This document shows positions 35,813 to 47,202 of a DNA stretch of 64,000 nt, in pieces. This DNA is from Hetaerina americana (lineage: Eukaryota > Arthropoda > Insecta > Odonata > Calopterygidae), in the NCBI GenBank assembly GCA_022747635.1, contig JAKTNV010000001.1:32350040-32414039 (forward strand), given 5' to 3'. The translations under genes and the position numbers were made by a program. Within the stretch, counting starts at the first letter, position 1. Each line of letters starts with the position of its first letter. The notes below the pieces were generated by a model. The model was not told the DNA's origin. It worked only from the letters and a program-made list of their open reading frames with translations, and did not search any database.

Positions 35813-37139
35813 TTCTGTAGTCGGAAAGTTATTTCGTTGTATCCGGGTTTTTAATCAGCTTTGGAAGGTTTTGAGGATGGAGTGAAAGACCAAATATAAG
35901 ACCTTACGATTCGCTGTCGTTGGAAGCATGGATAAGGTACAAGGGGAGTAAAAAATTTAGTTCAAGGAATGGAAAAGGTTCCATCTAGGCAGGTAGAGAG
36001 CTTACATTGAATGACTGACGAAAGAGTGTATATTTGCCCTAATTAGCCATTTCCGGGACCAAGGCAGTGAATGGAGGATTTTCTTAAACAGTTTAAACTT
36101 TAGTAATTAGGTTGTAAAAGTGATATGATATCTGAAAAAGCGGCATACATTTTTATTTTGATTATTTTTCTTTTACATTTTTAAGTATTTTTGGCAAATA
36201 GCCAAAACTCGTTCGTTACGAGGTGATATTAAAAAAAATTAGCACCGTTTACCTTAACGACAGTGACGTTTCATTGCTTCGACAAATGTTTATCGTAAAT
36301 TCTTACTTCCTGCGATCATACATAAAATTCTTATCTTCAATAAAACGTCAAGCTTAATCAGATCTTGCTCAGATGTCTCATGAAGGAAGCTGTGATTCGC
36401 TGAAATATCTCCAATGTATTCATCAAGATACTTTTAAATTGATAGGGAAAGAAAATAATCAAAAGAAATTTTTTAGATCATAAGCTTTTGTTTCAAATTA
36501 CATAAATAATAGCTTTGAGATAATAATACTAATGCAACTTAATTCGCTCAAACACGATCACGTTTGAATTAAAATTGTACTAAATTCAGCTTGTGTTGTA
36601 CCATACTAAACTAGTGGGCGTTTTTGCAAATTTTGACTCATGAAGAATAACATCATTCGCCAACAATGAAATTAAACTTTAAATTTGTGAAAAGCCCCAC
36701 GACACACACTGAGTGCGTTCCAGCAAAATACGCTGGCTCAAACGTATGAATGGCTCTAATCCCGTGCAAATTGAGTTCAACCCTGATGCCTGGGATAGAA
36801 AAATACTCGAGCACAATTTTTACCTCCTCTAAAAATGTTAAACATTAGAACACCTATTAATCTTTAACTGACTAATTAAGCGGGCCTATCGTCGAGTTTA
36901 ATATATACTGATTTAAGGAAATGAAGGCCTGTCATTTTGAAGAAGATGGCCATGGGAAAATGAATGCTCTGGAATTGAACTGATTACTGGCTTGAGACCA
37001 ATGGAATTGGGGAAATGAGCAAAACTCTTCCAGTTAACGGGGAAGATCCAAATGAGTATCAACTCATTTGAATCGAAACGAAACGCACGCCAACGGAAAG
37101 TGGGTGGCAATCTGTGTCACTTTAAATCACGATAAATTT
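35813..37139. other. AT-rich noncoding DNA
   Basis: Nothing recognisable. Confidence 0.5.
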
Positions 37140-37740
37140 AACCCCCTGAGACTGCGCAGGCAGGTGCTGCAGGGGAAGACTAGCACGGTGAAGTCTTCCC
37201 GGGGTTGACTGCTCGAGAGCAGTCTACCCCGGGACGCACGCGCCGGGGGCAACGGGACCGGTGGCTGCATATGGCGTCCGTGGAAAGTGAGTCACAGAAA
37301 TCGAGGGGTCACTAAATGGAAGCGTCGTCGGAATGCACCTCGCCACCGAAGTGCCCTCAAAACCCTGCGATGGGCAACAAAGCGCAACCTTGATTCGAAA
37401 AACCTGGTTCTACGGGGTGTCGAGGCCGGTTCCTCGACATTGACGGCCGGCCAACCCACCCTCCCTCCCACCTGCCGTAATCATCTTCTCCACTCGCCCG
37501 GTCCGGACGGCCGGCGGAATGCCGCTCGCTGGCCCGATGTGGACGACCGACAATGCCATTTTGAAAAGAAAAATATGAGGACGATTCCTGGTGGTATCCC
37601 TCTCTCACATGAGTCCCGACGGATGACAATACTCTGGCTATGATCCCGGAGATGTTATCAAACTCGTACTGCGCTTTTTTTCCCGGGGCGGTGCATGTCC
37701 GAGGAGCGTGGATATTCGGGCGTTTTATAACGCTGCCGGC
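37140..37740. promoter_or_regulatory. CpG-rich island with tandem hairpins
   Basis: A sharp change from AT-rich to CpG-rich DNA begins with two strong hairpins (listed separately). A run of overlapping open frames on both strands follows (about 37290-37640), with no recognisable domain. It could be a promoter, an enhancer or a structured transcript; the sequence alone does not decide. Confidence 0.3.
37173..37233. repeat. Two adjacent GC-rich hairpins sharing an arm
   Basis: GGGAAGACT (37173-37181) pairs with AGTCTTCCC (37192-37200). CCCGGGGT-T-GACTGCT (37198-37213) pairs with AGCAGTC-T-ACCCCGGG (37218-37233) through 15 base pairs with a single T-T mismatch around the loop CGAG. The CCC at 37198-37200 belongs to both, so the two structures would compete for those bases. 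Confidence 0.93.
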
Positions 37741-37985
37741 GGCCTCGGGATAAAAACAAGACTAATTTCCATAGTGCATAAATGTTTGGAAAAATTCCAC
37801 CCTACACAAATCAGTAGTAGTGCATATTCTAGACACTAAACACAAACCTAATGTGTCAGTTTTATTAATAGTGTAACGAATATATACTTACTCTTACATG
37901 CATAATACTTATGATATAAATACTTCATATATACCATGTATACATAAAATATATGTAAAAGTATAAAATACATAACTATTATAAA
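37741..37985. other. AT-rich DNA leading into a microsatellite
   Basis: Rich in ATATA and TACATA words; no gene. Confidence 0.6.
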
Positions 37986-37986
37986 T

Positions 37987-38074
<88 letters not shown>

Positions 38075-38154
38075 TTATTTATTTATTTATATATATATAT
38101 ATTTATTTATATATATATATTTATATATTTATATATATATATATGTATATCTAT

Positions 38155-38197
<43 letters not shown>

Positions 38198-38200
38198 CAT
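37986..38200. repeat. Compound microsatellite (AC)n-(AT)n-(TTTA)n-(AT)n
   Basis: A run of (AC)11 passes into a long uninterrupted (AT)n run, then (TTTA)n, short interrupted AT blocks, an A-run and a second AT run. At about 215 bases it is one of the longest simple repeats in the window. Confidence 0.98.
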
Positions 38201-39470
38201 GCATACAGTGCAAAGGAAGGAGCAAAATACGTCCATACGTGAGTCTGGTGAGGGGGGAACAAATGATTTTGCCTCCCTGTAGGAAGGATTTCAATGGATG
38301 GAAATTTAATCCCATGTAATTTTAGTCCACATCGCGGAGATATTAGAGAGGGTGGGAAGAAGAACGGAAGTCGGCGTAGGGATTCCGAAGAAGATGGAAT
38401 GGACGGTGAAACGCTGACAGGTAGAGGGATGCTGAGGACTCTTAGGTAACTGAGCGGGGACTGGTAGACATTTTTGGAAGACACGATGAGAGATTAAAAA
38501 AAACTATTAGACGGAGCCGAAAAAGGCCACAGTGTAACGCAAAACTTGTTTCCGTTGGGCAGAGATGTTTAAAAACTCCAAAGTTATGTGTTATGACTTC
38601 CGGGGACTATCCTTGTCAAGGACTAAACTTATAATTTTAAATCCCACCAACCATTTGCATGATTTTTTGAAAAAGGTACAAACATGGCCATAAATAGTCA
38701 CAAAAGTTTTCATTGATGGTGACTACCCTTGCTTAAGTAGAACAAAAATACTGAAACTTATTCAATTATTACAAAATCATTATTGTGACCCACAGTATAG
38801 GAAGGAACAATGTGAAATAAAAATTCCTTCCAATGATATGAATATATACAACTTCCAAGAATTGAGATGAATTATTTTATTGAAATTTTTCCGCGGGCCA
38901 CCAAAGTTTTATCCCGTTAGAACCCTGATGATAGCAAAGATGAGGGAGATTTTCGGATCTCTCCCAATCTCGCTTACCCCCCCCCCCCCCCATATGTCCT
39001 CAACAAGGCAGTTTCCAGACCCCCCCACAATCCCTTCAGACCCCCCGTAAATTCAAATTTATGTACCCTAAAAGAGAGTAGGGATTATCTAACGGGGAGG
39101 AGGGGGGACAAGTGGTCCTATCCCCTCTGCGGTGCCGCTGATGAATCCGTCTCGACTCCGAATCCTACCATTCAAAACCTCGTCTCGACGCCAGCGTGCT
39201 CTGCATAAGGGCGTAAGCCGAAGCGAACTAGGTTAAGCACGCATGAATGAGACACGCAGTCATCGTCCACACAAAGAACGTTACCGGTTCCGACCCACGT
39301 GTGGCGAAGGGATGTCGTCGGACAACATCGCACATCGGAAAGTTTTTTTTTTATTTTTCCGGTCTCTTTTGACTCCAGCCTCTGGAAATAAAGCACTGAC
39401 CGAGAAAACGACGTAGCATTACGTTATAACATTCAGGTTATTCAAATCGATATCCACGGCGAGAAATTTA
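38201..39470. other. Noncoding DNA
   Basis: A poly-C run of 13-14 bases lies near 38980-38993. No gene is supported. Confidence 0.5.
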
Positions 39471-40500
39471 AGCGACATGGATAAGAGTGGCGGTGGCTGG
39501 CCTCCTTCTTCCCATGGCCTGGGAGGTGCCAATACCGGTATACGAGAGGGGATTCCTCACTGCCGCCTTGAGCAATTTGACGTGTTCCGTAAGGCCGGAG
39601 AACCATTCGCTGGATTCTATATTACCCAGGAGCGTCTTGCGGATAGTGCAAAATCCTCAATATTCGTAATGCAGAATACCTTTCTACTGTGGGATCATCG
39701 ATTAAAGTTGAGATGAACGAGTGCAAATACGGAGAAGTCGGACATAATCACAGCAGAAGCATTAATTTATTATACGTCGTGGGTACGCAAGTGTGTGTAA
39801 AAGTAGGTACTTTTTTGTATTTGGACAAATATATAATTATATAAATGCATAGGGCACTATATGTGGACCGTTCAAATTTACATTTTGTATTCGCATAATT
39901 TATTGGACAAAAATTTGTTGCTTCATATTGTGCAAAATGTTTGTTACATGGTTCGCTTAATTTGCGATGTATACGTGGTACAGATTTCATTTATTTTACT
40001 CCAGTATTGAGTTGGAGGCGGCCGTTGCAATTTGAAACGTGTTCATTCAGTGGGGACGTAAACAGACTGGCGCCCAAACACCCCTCTCCACACACCCTGG
40101 CGGTGGCGTACGTGGTATTAGGCAAATGTAGATTGTGGAAATAAACGACGCTTGATTATGACCGGAAGACGAGTTCAACATTCTCCGAGAGAGAGAGACC
40201 AAAACCGGCTGGGTGTGGAAATGAGCCGTCGTAATCTCTTGCGGCAATACCGGCCTGCTTGTCGTTACCAAATACAAAGCAGCGCAGATAATAGTACTAG
40301 TAGGCGACGGCTATTTATACAGACCAGTCAATCTTCGCCTTTGACGTCACAGATGGCCACCCACACCCCACGTCGAGGTGCTTCAAAGGAGGGCGAAACC
40401 ACGCCTCCTTCCCCAAAGTGCGTGACGTCATTCATGGACGGTGGTTCTCTTCGAAGAGGATCGGGAAAATGGCAAAGTGAAAACAGCAAGAAGACTAACT
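39471..40500. promoter_or_regulatory. CpG-richer stretch with CRE-like sites
   Basis: It contains TGACGTCA at 40342-40349 and again at 40423-40430, a TATTTATA word at 40312-40319 and a GCCACCCACACCCC word between the two sites. The second TGACGTCA lies within the dispersed motif listed at 40420. An 80-codon frame starting in a good context at 39477 (MDKSGGGWPPSSHG...) is noted but not supported as a gene. A regulatory role is inferred only. Confidence 0.3.
40420..40441 (+). repeat. Dispersed motif copy 3 (GCGTGACGTCATT-type)
   Basis: It reads GCGTGACGTCATTCATGGAC followed by GG. This copy keeps an intact TGACGTCA core and resembles those at 25807 (minus) and 26580 (plus). Confidence 0.65.
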
Positions 40501-41190
40501 AATCTCAAGAACATTACTTCCATTATTAAATTATTTTTTATTCATTCATTATCCCTTTGTGCGCATTGTGCGCAAATTGCCGCGATGATTTACTTTCCAT
40601 GAATGCAACTGGTAAGTTTGTCGGAAGTGCTTTATCCAGTTTGAAAACACACCATTCTAATCTAATGATCTCAGAGCAAAACTGTTACACTTTTTGGGAA
40701 TAAACGAAAGAGGAACCTTCTCCCGCCCCCCCCCCCCACCCTCCTCCCTAGTTCCAACGGCCATAGATAGTTTGGTGACGACGATGGGTACAGAAAAGAG
40801 AGACTTGGTATTTTCCAATGTTCCCGGCTTTTTCATCGGAAAATTTATATCCTTACACACAAAGACAAATGGCGCGATTTCAAGAAACATTTCAACGCTT
40901 CACGCGGATTCCTCGAAAACGGAATCACAAAAGCCACCAGTAAATGTTTCATAAATCGGGTGCGGTATTTATTAAAATTATTTCCACGTAATATTTAAGG
41001 ACGAGCGATTTCATGAATCGAGGAACTTCTGCGAAATATTCATAGTCGTCTGGCAACTGCGAGAACGTCTCCATCATAACGCGAACTTTCGTACAAAATA
41101 CAAAGATTCACGGAATTAATACGCCCCGTGCCCGCGCCAATTTTCGCTAAAAAGGGTGTTCATCTCGAGGTTATTACACTCAACCGCAAC
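40501..41190. other. Noncoding DNA
   Basis: A poly-C run lies near 40728-40738. No gene. Confidence 0.5.
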
Positions 41191-42540
41191 GTCCCTGAGA
41201 CGAACGTTTAAAGGGTATCTCCTTCCTCGCTCTGAGGAGACGGAAAAAACGCAAGAGGCGACCTCCTCTTGGTGTTCTAGGTCGGTCGGCGACAGGGGCG
41301 GGGGGGGAGGCGGGCAGGTGGGCGGAGAGCCCTCCCCCTGCGGCATCGACGGAGAAGGGAAGGCCCCTTTTCTCCCCTGCGGAGGCATATATTCGCTCAC
41401 CCTTCTACCGCCGCCCCTCCACCTAGCTCCATCCCCTTCCCCGAACCGATGACGCCGTCGCCATCTTTTTCGCCGCGGCAGAAATAGGAACACAATGGAA
41501 GAGAGGATGAAGAGAGAGAGAGAGAGCAAGGGAGAAAGGTGAGGAGGAGGAGGCGTGTGGAGTCTGAGGCGCATCATGAATGAAAGACGCCCTGGAGAGA
41601 CGGGTGAGGTGGTTGACGAGGGGGCACTGAGAGTGGTGGGAGGGGAAGCGACGGATGATGACGCGCGGTGACTTACGGATAGGCACGCTGCTGTCATCTT
41701 CTTCTCATCCTCCTACCGCCCACGGAACACACTAACACGAGACGACCTCGTCTCCCATACATGGGAGGAGGGAGGTAGTGCGAGGATAGGGTGGAAGGGA
41801 GGTGATTCGCGACCGTTCTCGGACGCGACGTCCCACACATCTCTCTCTCCCTACCTCTCGACTTGCGGAGCTCCACACGTAACCGGAACTATCCTTATGC
41901 GGCTCCCAATCTATCCCCTCACCCTCCTCCCTCGCACACGCACACACCTACCTACCTCTTTCTCCCCCTCCCTCGACGCAACCTCGCCCACCTTTCACGA
42001 GAACGGCGCGGTGGTTGCTGCCAACGACGCCGTACGCGCGGGGGTTGGGAGCCGAGTTGTCACTGATACGCGGGGAGAGGGGAGGCTGGTTGTGGAGCTG
42101 GAGGTGGTAGTGTGGGCGCGGGGAAGAGTGAGGATGGGGAGGAGAGACCGCGTGGTATGGGAAAGCCGCAAACAAGCGTCGTCCTTTGTTTTTCTCGTTT
42201 TTCAAGTTTTATCCCATTCCCATTGCTTTCGACCTCGGCGGAAGTTTGGGGGACTCTTTTTTTTCTTTTAATTGTTTTTAATAAAGGCGGAGAGAAATGA
42301 CACCCCTTGCTGCCGGTCCGAAAAAAATGACACTTATTGTCTCGTGGATGAGACCAATTGGAATGCCAGTCCTCGTGCTCAATCGAACTCCAAACGGTCT
42401 CTCCGTGTTCGCAATGCGCCTCACTCGCGCGCACCGATTGTCGGAATAAAGGGTGGAAACCTCGAAATTGCTCGGCCTCGGCGAATGAAAAATCCCAGAT
42501 GGCTTCGTTCGTCTGTTTACGGACCATGAGTTACGTCCTC
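41191..42540. promoter_or_regulatory. GC- and CpG-rich island with GA/CT tracts
   Basis: The longest open frames (up to 193 codons at 41116-41697, minus) lie here. They overlap on both strands, are dominated by serine, proline and arginine from low-complexity CT/GA tracts, and have no domain, so no gene is called. (GA)n near 41513-41525 and many CT-rich runs could bind GAGA-type factors. Promoter or enhancer function is inferred. Confidence 0.3.
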
Positions 42541-43325
42541 CCCCTCCCCTCTCGAATTCTTCATTCCCGAGTCGTCACTAGTCTGCGATTCGGGAAGGAT
42601 TTAGAAACAATTTTGCATTATGAGTCAAACTCCCAAGTCTATGCCCTGTTTGCATTCTTTTGTGCCGCGCTCCGCATGAATCACCAGCGGAGATAGCTGT
42701 GGCGTGACACTGCACACACCATTATCGATGTAAGTTCATACAGTAGTTGCCTGCTTTCACTAAAGAGAATACATATCAGAAGCCGCGAGTTAAAACAAAT
42801 TATGTCTCACAAGAAACTCCGAAAACACTGCGAGGAAATGAACTATTTACCGGGACTAAGTTTTGGGTGACAGTGGTGTGAATGGGATCGTACAATTTTG
42901 TTGGTGGGGTTTCCCACATACTTACACGTAAGTATATAATTTTGGAAGTCGATTTTTGTGATTCCACGGACGAATGATTATAAGTAGGGATTGTTTTCAG
43001 TCTTTACCGAATCCTACCACCCTTCTTTCATTGCTCGCTTTGCGGTTTAACTGGTCAATCGCTTTATGAGTTCACAAATACACGTATTACAAAATCTCCC
43101 CATTACAGAGGCAACATTTAAAAAGGCACATAAGGAAATTATAGATGAAATTTAAAGTTACTGAATGTTGAACTATGCGGCATCTGTTTTAGTCTTCAAG
43201 TGACGAAAAGAAACTTTAAAAGCAGTACATGCAGAGGGTTAGTTTTAATTCAATTTTAGTTGAGCGAAGATAAGAATTCTGTCAGGAAAAAGGAGAATTA
43301 AAAAATTAAAAATTTTCCTGAATAC
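42541..43325. other. Noncoding DNA
   Basis: Nothing recognisable. Confidence 0.5.
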
Positions 43326-43370
43326 CACTGAGAAAGTCAGAAATTTTCCTTTGAAAATACTTTCTCAGTG
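43326..43370. repeat. 12-bp perfect inverted repeat (hairpin)
   Basis: CACTGAGAAAGT and ACTTTCTCAGTG are perfect inverted copies around 21 bases. The spacer holds AAATTTTCC and a partial counterpart, so the stem might extend with bulges. CACTG/CAGTG at the tips resembles the start of some transposon terminal repeats, but no target-site duplication was seen. Confidence 0.9.
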
Positions 43371-44484
43371 ACGGATGAAAGGCTCCGGAATGACTTTCCC
43401 GCAAATACGAGTATGATAAGAGCAAAGTTCATTGTTCCATTCAAAATGTAAGTCTTTTATGTTTCATCAATCGATACTACTATATTGCTTTCGATCTTGG
43501 CTGAAACTCTCTCGATACATACCTGATTCTTCATTAAAGATAAAGCATATGGGATGTATCGACATTATTTGCCATCAATAGCTCCTGACGCGATACTGCC
43601 CTACATTCTACTTGGCTTTTTCGTGGAGGTGTGTCGTTGAACAATATTTTATTCCTTCCTATATAATGCGAACATACGTATTGGAAATGTTTGGAGTGCG
43701 ATAACTATGACATCAAAAATAAACTAATCGCTATTTCAATAAGCGGAATTGTAAAATAACACAATCAGTGCACCGTAATCACCAACTGCTACTACGTATT
43801 TCAATAAGCATAACTTGTCACAGGGGTGATGCTAAATCACTCCCCCACTCTTCTCTTTATTGCAGCTAAAACTAATGTCTTGCGACCGTGTCACCATGGA
43901 ACTAACTCTACATTGAAGTAGGAAGCCATTGAAATTAATTCATCACTGCCTATTTCTCACAGTGGTCTTTATCCTATGTCCCTAATGTCTGTGGTTTGCA
44001 TAAAACAATGATAAGTAACTCAACCTTGAATACATTTTTTGAAATATGGATTTCATTAATCTAACTCGCTTTGTATTTAAACAGTAATCGCACTAAAGAT
44101 ATTGAGTTGAAGACATATATATCTCAACTGAGAGTTGAACTTATCAACTTTGTGGCCGGCCAAAAAATTTTAATTCAGTTCATTCTGTTGATGGTGGATT
44201 AACTATGTACATACAAAATGTCGGTTGGATATGAATTAAAATCATAGTGAATCACTCGTGCGTTAGCTGACTGCGCGATTATGAACATTCCAAGATGAAA
44301 GAAAAGTGACTTTCAAATAAGGTTGCGCAAAGGCGTGACTCTGATTGATGATTGCGAATTGGCGAACTCTTTCTTTTAAAGTTCTACCTTGAATTTTGAC
44401 GTTATCCGTGATGACCATTGTTCAGGAGAACGAAATAAGTATCTAAGATTTCTGAAGTTTTTCAGCTTATTGCAATGGGAAAAC
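43371..44484. other. AT-rich noncoding DNA
   Basis: Nothing recognisable. Confidence 0.5.
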
Positions 44485-44589
44485 CTATATAATATATATT
44501 ATATAAAATATAATAATATATATTATATATAACATATATATATATATATATTATATATATTATATATATTATATATATATATAAATAAA
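44485..44589. repeat. (TA)n microsatellite
   Basis: Interrupted TATA/TATAA alternation over about 100 bases, directly adjoining the tail side of the SINE. Confidence 0.96.
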
Positions 44590-44750
44590 TAGCCAGTTCC
44601 ATGATTATGGTTTCCCAGAAAGATCTGGTACTCGAAAAATCACATAGCTTGGGTGGAGCTGCAGGTGCCCAGAGTGCCTTGCCCGGGAATCTAACCAGAG
44701 CCCCTCCGGTCAGCAGTCCGACGCTATAACCCCTGGATTACCGCGACCCA
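44590..44750 (-). mobile_element. tRNA-derived SINE, apparently full-length
   Basis: On the minus strand the element begins GGGTCGCGGTAATCCAGGGG and has an A-box-like region. An anticodon-arm-like stretch with GGACTGCTGACCGG follows, then the B box GGTTAGATTCCC (44684-44695). The order and spacing match a tRNA (serine- or leucine-type length is possible). A non-tRNA body follows, GGCAAGGCACTCTGGG, then a TCTTTCTGGGAAACCATAAT block, ending near GGAACTGGCTATTT. Both ends adjoin (TA)n/(TTTA)n simple repeats, so target-site duplications are masked. It would be transcribed by RNA polymerase III and mobilised by a partner LINE. It is not a tRNA gene: there is no intact acceptor stem. Confidence 0.86.
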
Positions 44751-44840
44751 TATATATATATATTTATATATATATATATACATATATTTATTTATTTATT
44801 TATTTATATATATGCATAGATATATTTATTTATTTATATG
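44751..44840. repeat. (TA)n / (TTTA)n microsatellite
   Basis: TATA alternation and ATTT tetramers flank the 5' side of the SINE. Confidence 0.95.
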
Positions 44841-45779
44841 CATCTTAAATGCCTTTGGTAGACGTCGATAGAAACAATAGGCAGCATATAGGCAGTATCA
44901 ACGGAAAAACAAAATTTCTTGAGCGAAAGCAAATATTACGATCGAGGGTAAAATATAGGCATTCGATTCATATCAATGATTCCAGGCGCGCCTGGCCTCA
45001 GCTGACGTCACTACAAAGTAAAAATAACACAAAAGACTCATCAAACCAACTAATGGTCAGAATGTTACAATTTTTATTTGAGCGTCCGCCTTGGTTTTGA
45101 TACAACTAAATGTAAGTTTTCTGGCAGATATGTTTTAAAAAAGATGGGCCCATAAAAACTATGCCCATGATGCAACCAATTTCATTAGGGACAGGAAGGG
45201 AAAACTCTGATTCAGATGAGAAAACGGCGAGCAAATCGAAAATTGCATTCTAAATATGATTTCAGGGCTATGATTTTAGCGAAAGTCATTTACTGTTTTA
45301 TTATAACTGCTAAAGCACAAAATATGCATTAATTTTAATTATTAAAAAATATATTTAACTTTCCTTAGCCTACATGGACGTATTGAGCATCGTGAATCTC
45401 GGAAGCAAAAGCACCGCAGCTGTATCAAAAGTAAACTTAATATTAGGAGAGCGAGTCCTCAGCCAGGCACACACTGTTTTGTTTTTGCGCCGTTCTAGTT
45501 TCCAAGAAGGCATGAGGAAGGAAGCATCCCTTCGTCGCCTATTTTTCGATAACATCCCATTTCCCGATTCTTGTTTTTCTGAAAAGTTTTTAACCTAGGG
45601 AGCAGCAGATAAAATACACAACTGTCTCCTAATAATTTTTCAGATCCGTCCATTGAATAAACGCATAAAGGATTAAGGGATGAAGCGTGGGGCAGTTAGA
45701 GCAAGGCCATAAAAGAGGGTAATAATTAATCTACGAATTAATGTGCGATTAATATGTGGTTCACTTGAAGTATACGTTT
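44841..45779. other. Noncoding DNA
   Basis: It contains the palindrome at 44982-44995 and a TGACGTCA at 45003-45010. The two overlapping short frames at 45370-45598 lie on opposite strands and are not supported. Confidence 0.45.
44982..44995. repeat. 14-bp perfect palindrome
   Basis: CCAGGCGCGCCTGG is perfectly self-complementary. It lies 7 bases before a CRE word (TGACGTCA, 45003-45010) in otherwise AT-rich DNA. Confidence 0.9.
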
Positions 45780-46540
45780 TTGTATCTCCCTAAGATCAGT
45801 AATAATCGCTCGCTGTATTTCCGAAAAGAAGAAAAAGAGCTGATGTTAGCTTTCATAGTTGTTGAGATGAATTAGGATAATTCAAAATAAGAATCAAAAT
45901 GAAGCAAAAGTAATGGTTTGCGATCTAAGTAGGGGAAGATAAATATTCAGAACATAGTAGACACTGGAATAGAGGGAAGGGTTTTACTTTCAGCATCAGG
46001 TTCATTAGTGAGGGAAGAAATGAGGAGGTCAGAGTACACAGAAAATGGATGACGAAGATGGCCTCCCATCAGAAGAAACAACTACGTGCAAACAGTACCA
46101 GTACGGGAATAAGCAAGAACTGCATAAAATGTTACGCATATAGTGTACACCCAAGTACGAATGTGAGACAAAGACGAAAGGAGCAGCAGTGAAACTAAAA
46201 TGGACGTCGATGGAAATATAGTGCTTCCAAAGAATGATGACAGTAAAAATAATTAAATAGACGGAGCAACAAAAGGAGAAATACACGAGGATAGGGTGAA
46301 GAGAGGGGCTTATAGAGGGCGTTTAGAAGGGAAAGAGGGAACTAACTGAACACTTCCTGGGGTAACACAGTTTATGAAGACCCAAATTAAAGTAAACCGA
46401 CGTGGATAATCGGAGAGGAATGCGAAGGATGGATTACGAGGAGAAGATGATGGAAAACGAACAGCGAGGGGAACTACGATGATATAAAAATAATTGCAGG
46501 AAACAGGATATAGCTCGGAGATCTGCTACAAACCAATTCG
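45780..46540 (+). mobile_element. Decayed LINE C-terminal relic, plus strand
   Basis: A block at about 46030-46145 reads GRNEEVRVHRKWMTKMASHQ, then STSTGISKNCIKCYAYSVHP. It corresponds to the EIKxRIxxAKxAFxKxKxxL...SLKTRKRFIKCYVWSVxLYG segment after the RT thumb. A frameshift follows into YECETKTKGAAVKLKWTSME and CFQRMMTVKI (about 46150-46240), matching YGCETWTxxKxxxxKLEAxEMxxxRRMxxV. Stops are frequent. The ends are estimated from where similarity fades. Confidence 0.62.
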
Positions 46541-46863
46541 ACGAGTAATAGTCTAAGATGGTGATTGCTAGGAAGTACACAGTGAAAACTATAATTGGAC
46601 TAATGACCGAAAACAGCGAATGCTTACCTTGCAGAGATACATCTTTCGGAATGATAAAGACTATAAATATACGCATGTGAATGTATCCTTCGACAATTTC
46701 CACACCATAAACGTTACATAAAAACAAGTTTGAAAGTATTATGCGATGATATGACCCGTGACATAATAAAACTCTGCAACAATAAATGCGCCATGACGTT
46801 TATTCCTCTATCACTCATCCATTTCCAGGTCGAATTATTTTCCCAGATTTCGGTCATCAATTG
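46541..46863. other. AT-rich noncoding DNA
   Basis: A 97-codon hydrophobic frame at 46434-46727 (-) overlaps the LINE relic and is not supported. Confidence 0.4.
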
Positions 46864-47202
46864 CTAAAATGGGTTTTCATCGATAAAGTTAAGAGAAAAT
46901 TTGCCTTTTTCAAATTGTTTCAAAATAGTTTCCTCCTCGGATCCTGTATAGCTCCATAATTTCCAGAATATAATATATGCACGAGGTGAAAATACCAATA
47001 TTAAGTACGAATTTCCTTGGAAGTCAGGTTGTTCAGATAAAAATGGAATCTTAATAAATAGTGATGTGATGGAAAACTGAGTTTCAATTTCCGTTGTTTT
47101 GCCTGCCGGAATGGTACCGTCATTTCCAAACAGATTCGTGTTTTCATTCGCTATAAGAGAACCGCATATCCGATCATAAAGCGCGAAAGGAACTTTCAAA
47201 TT
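46864..47202 (-). CDS. Possible terminal exon resembling the C-terminal half of a CUB domain (candidate only)
   Basis: The minus strand is open for about 113 codons after an AG at 47204-47203, ending at a TAG. It reads FALYDRICGSLIANENTNLF, later SITSLFIKIPFLSEQPDFQG and NSYLILVFSP. In CUB domains the second half runs L-x-x-x-C-G, then S-x-x-L-x-I-x-F-x-S and a glycine-aromatic strand. That pattern fits: ICGS, SLFIKIPFLSE, and G-x-x-Y-x-x-x-F. CUB domains lie in secreted or membrane proteins. An alternative acceptor, TTCTCTTATAG, lies further in and would cut off the ICG. An in-frame stop precedes the exon, so it cannot start further upstream without splicing. If real, its first half should lie upstream on the same strand; the frame at 53776-54016 is a candidate. 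Lineage, function and expression are unknown. Confidence 0.28.
   Translation of the reverse strand, partial: NLKVPFALYDRICGSLIANENTNLFGNDGTIPAGKTTEIETQFSITSLFIKIPFLSEQPDFQGNSYLILVFSPRAYIIFWKLWSYTGSEEETILKQFEKGKFSLNFIDENPF

Noticed and set aside
39477..39716. 80-residue ORF with a good start context (MDKSGGGWPPSSHG...)
   Set aside because: No family, no splice sites or promoter that fit, and a second overlapping frame is also open.
40312..40330. TATA box plus initiator (TATTTATA, CAGTCA)
   Set aside because: The two are only about 14 bases apart, too close for a TATA-initiator pair.
41116..41697. 193-codon open frame on the minus strand, the longest in the window
   Set aside because: Low-complexity serine/proline/arginine translation from CT/GA tracts, overlapped by equally long frames on the other strand; no domain.
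44680..44750. A functional tRNA gene on the minus strand
   Set aside because: tRNA-like order, but no paired acceptor stem, and a SINE-type body follows the T-arm.
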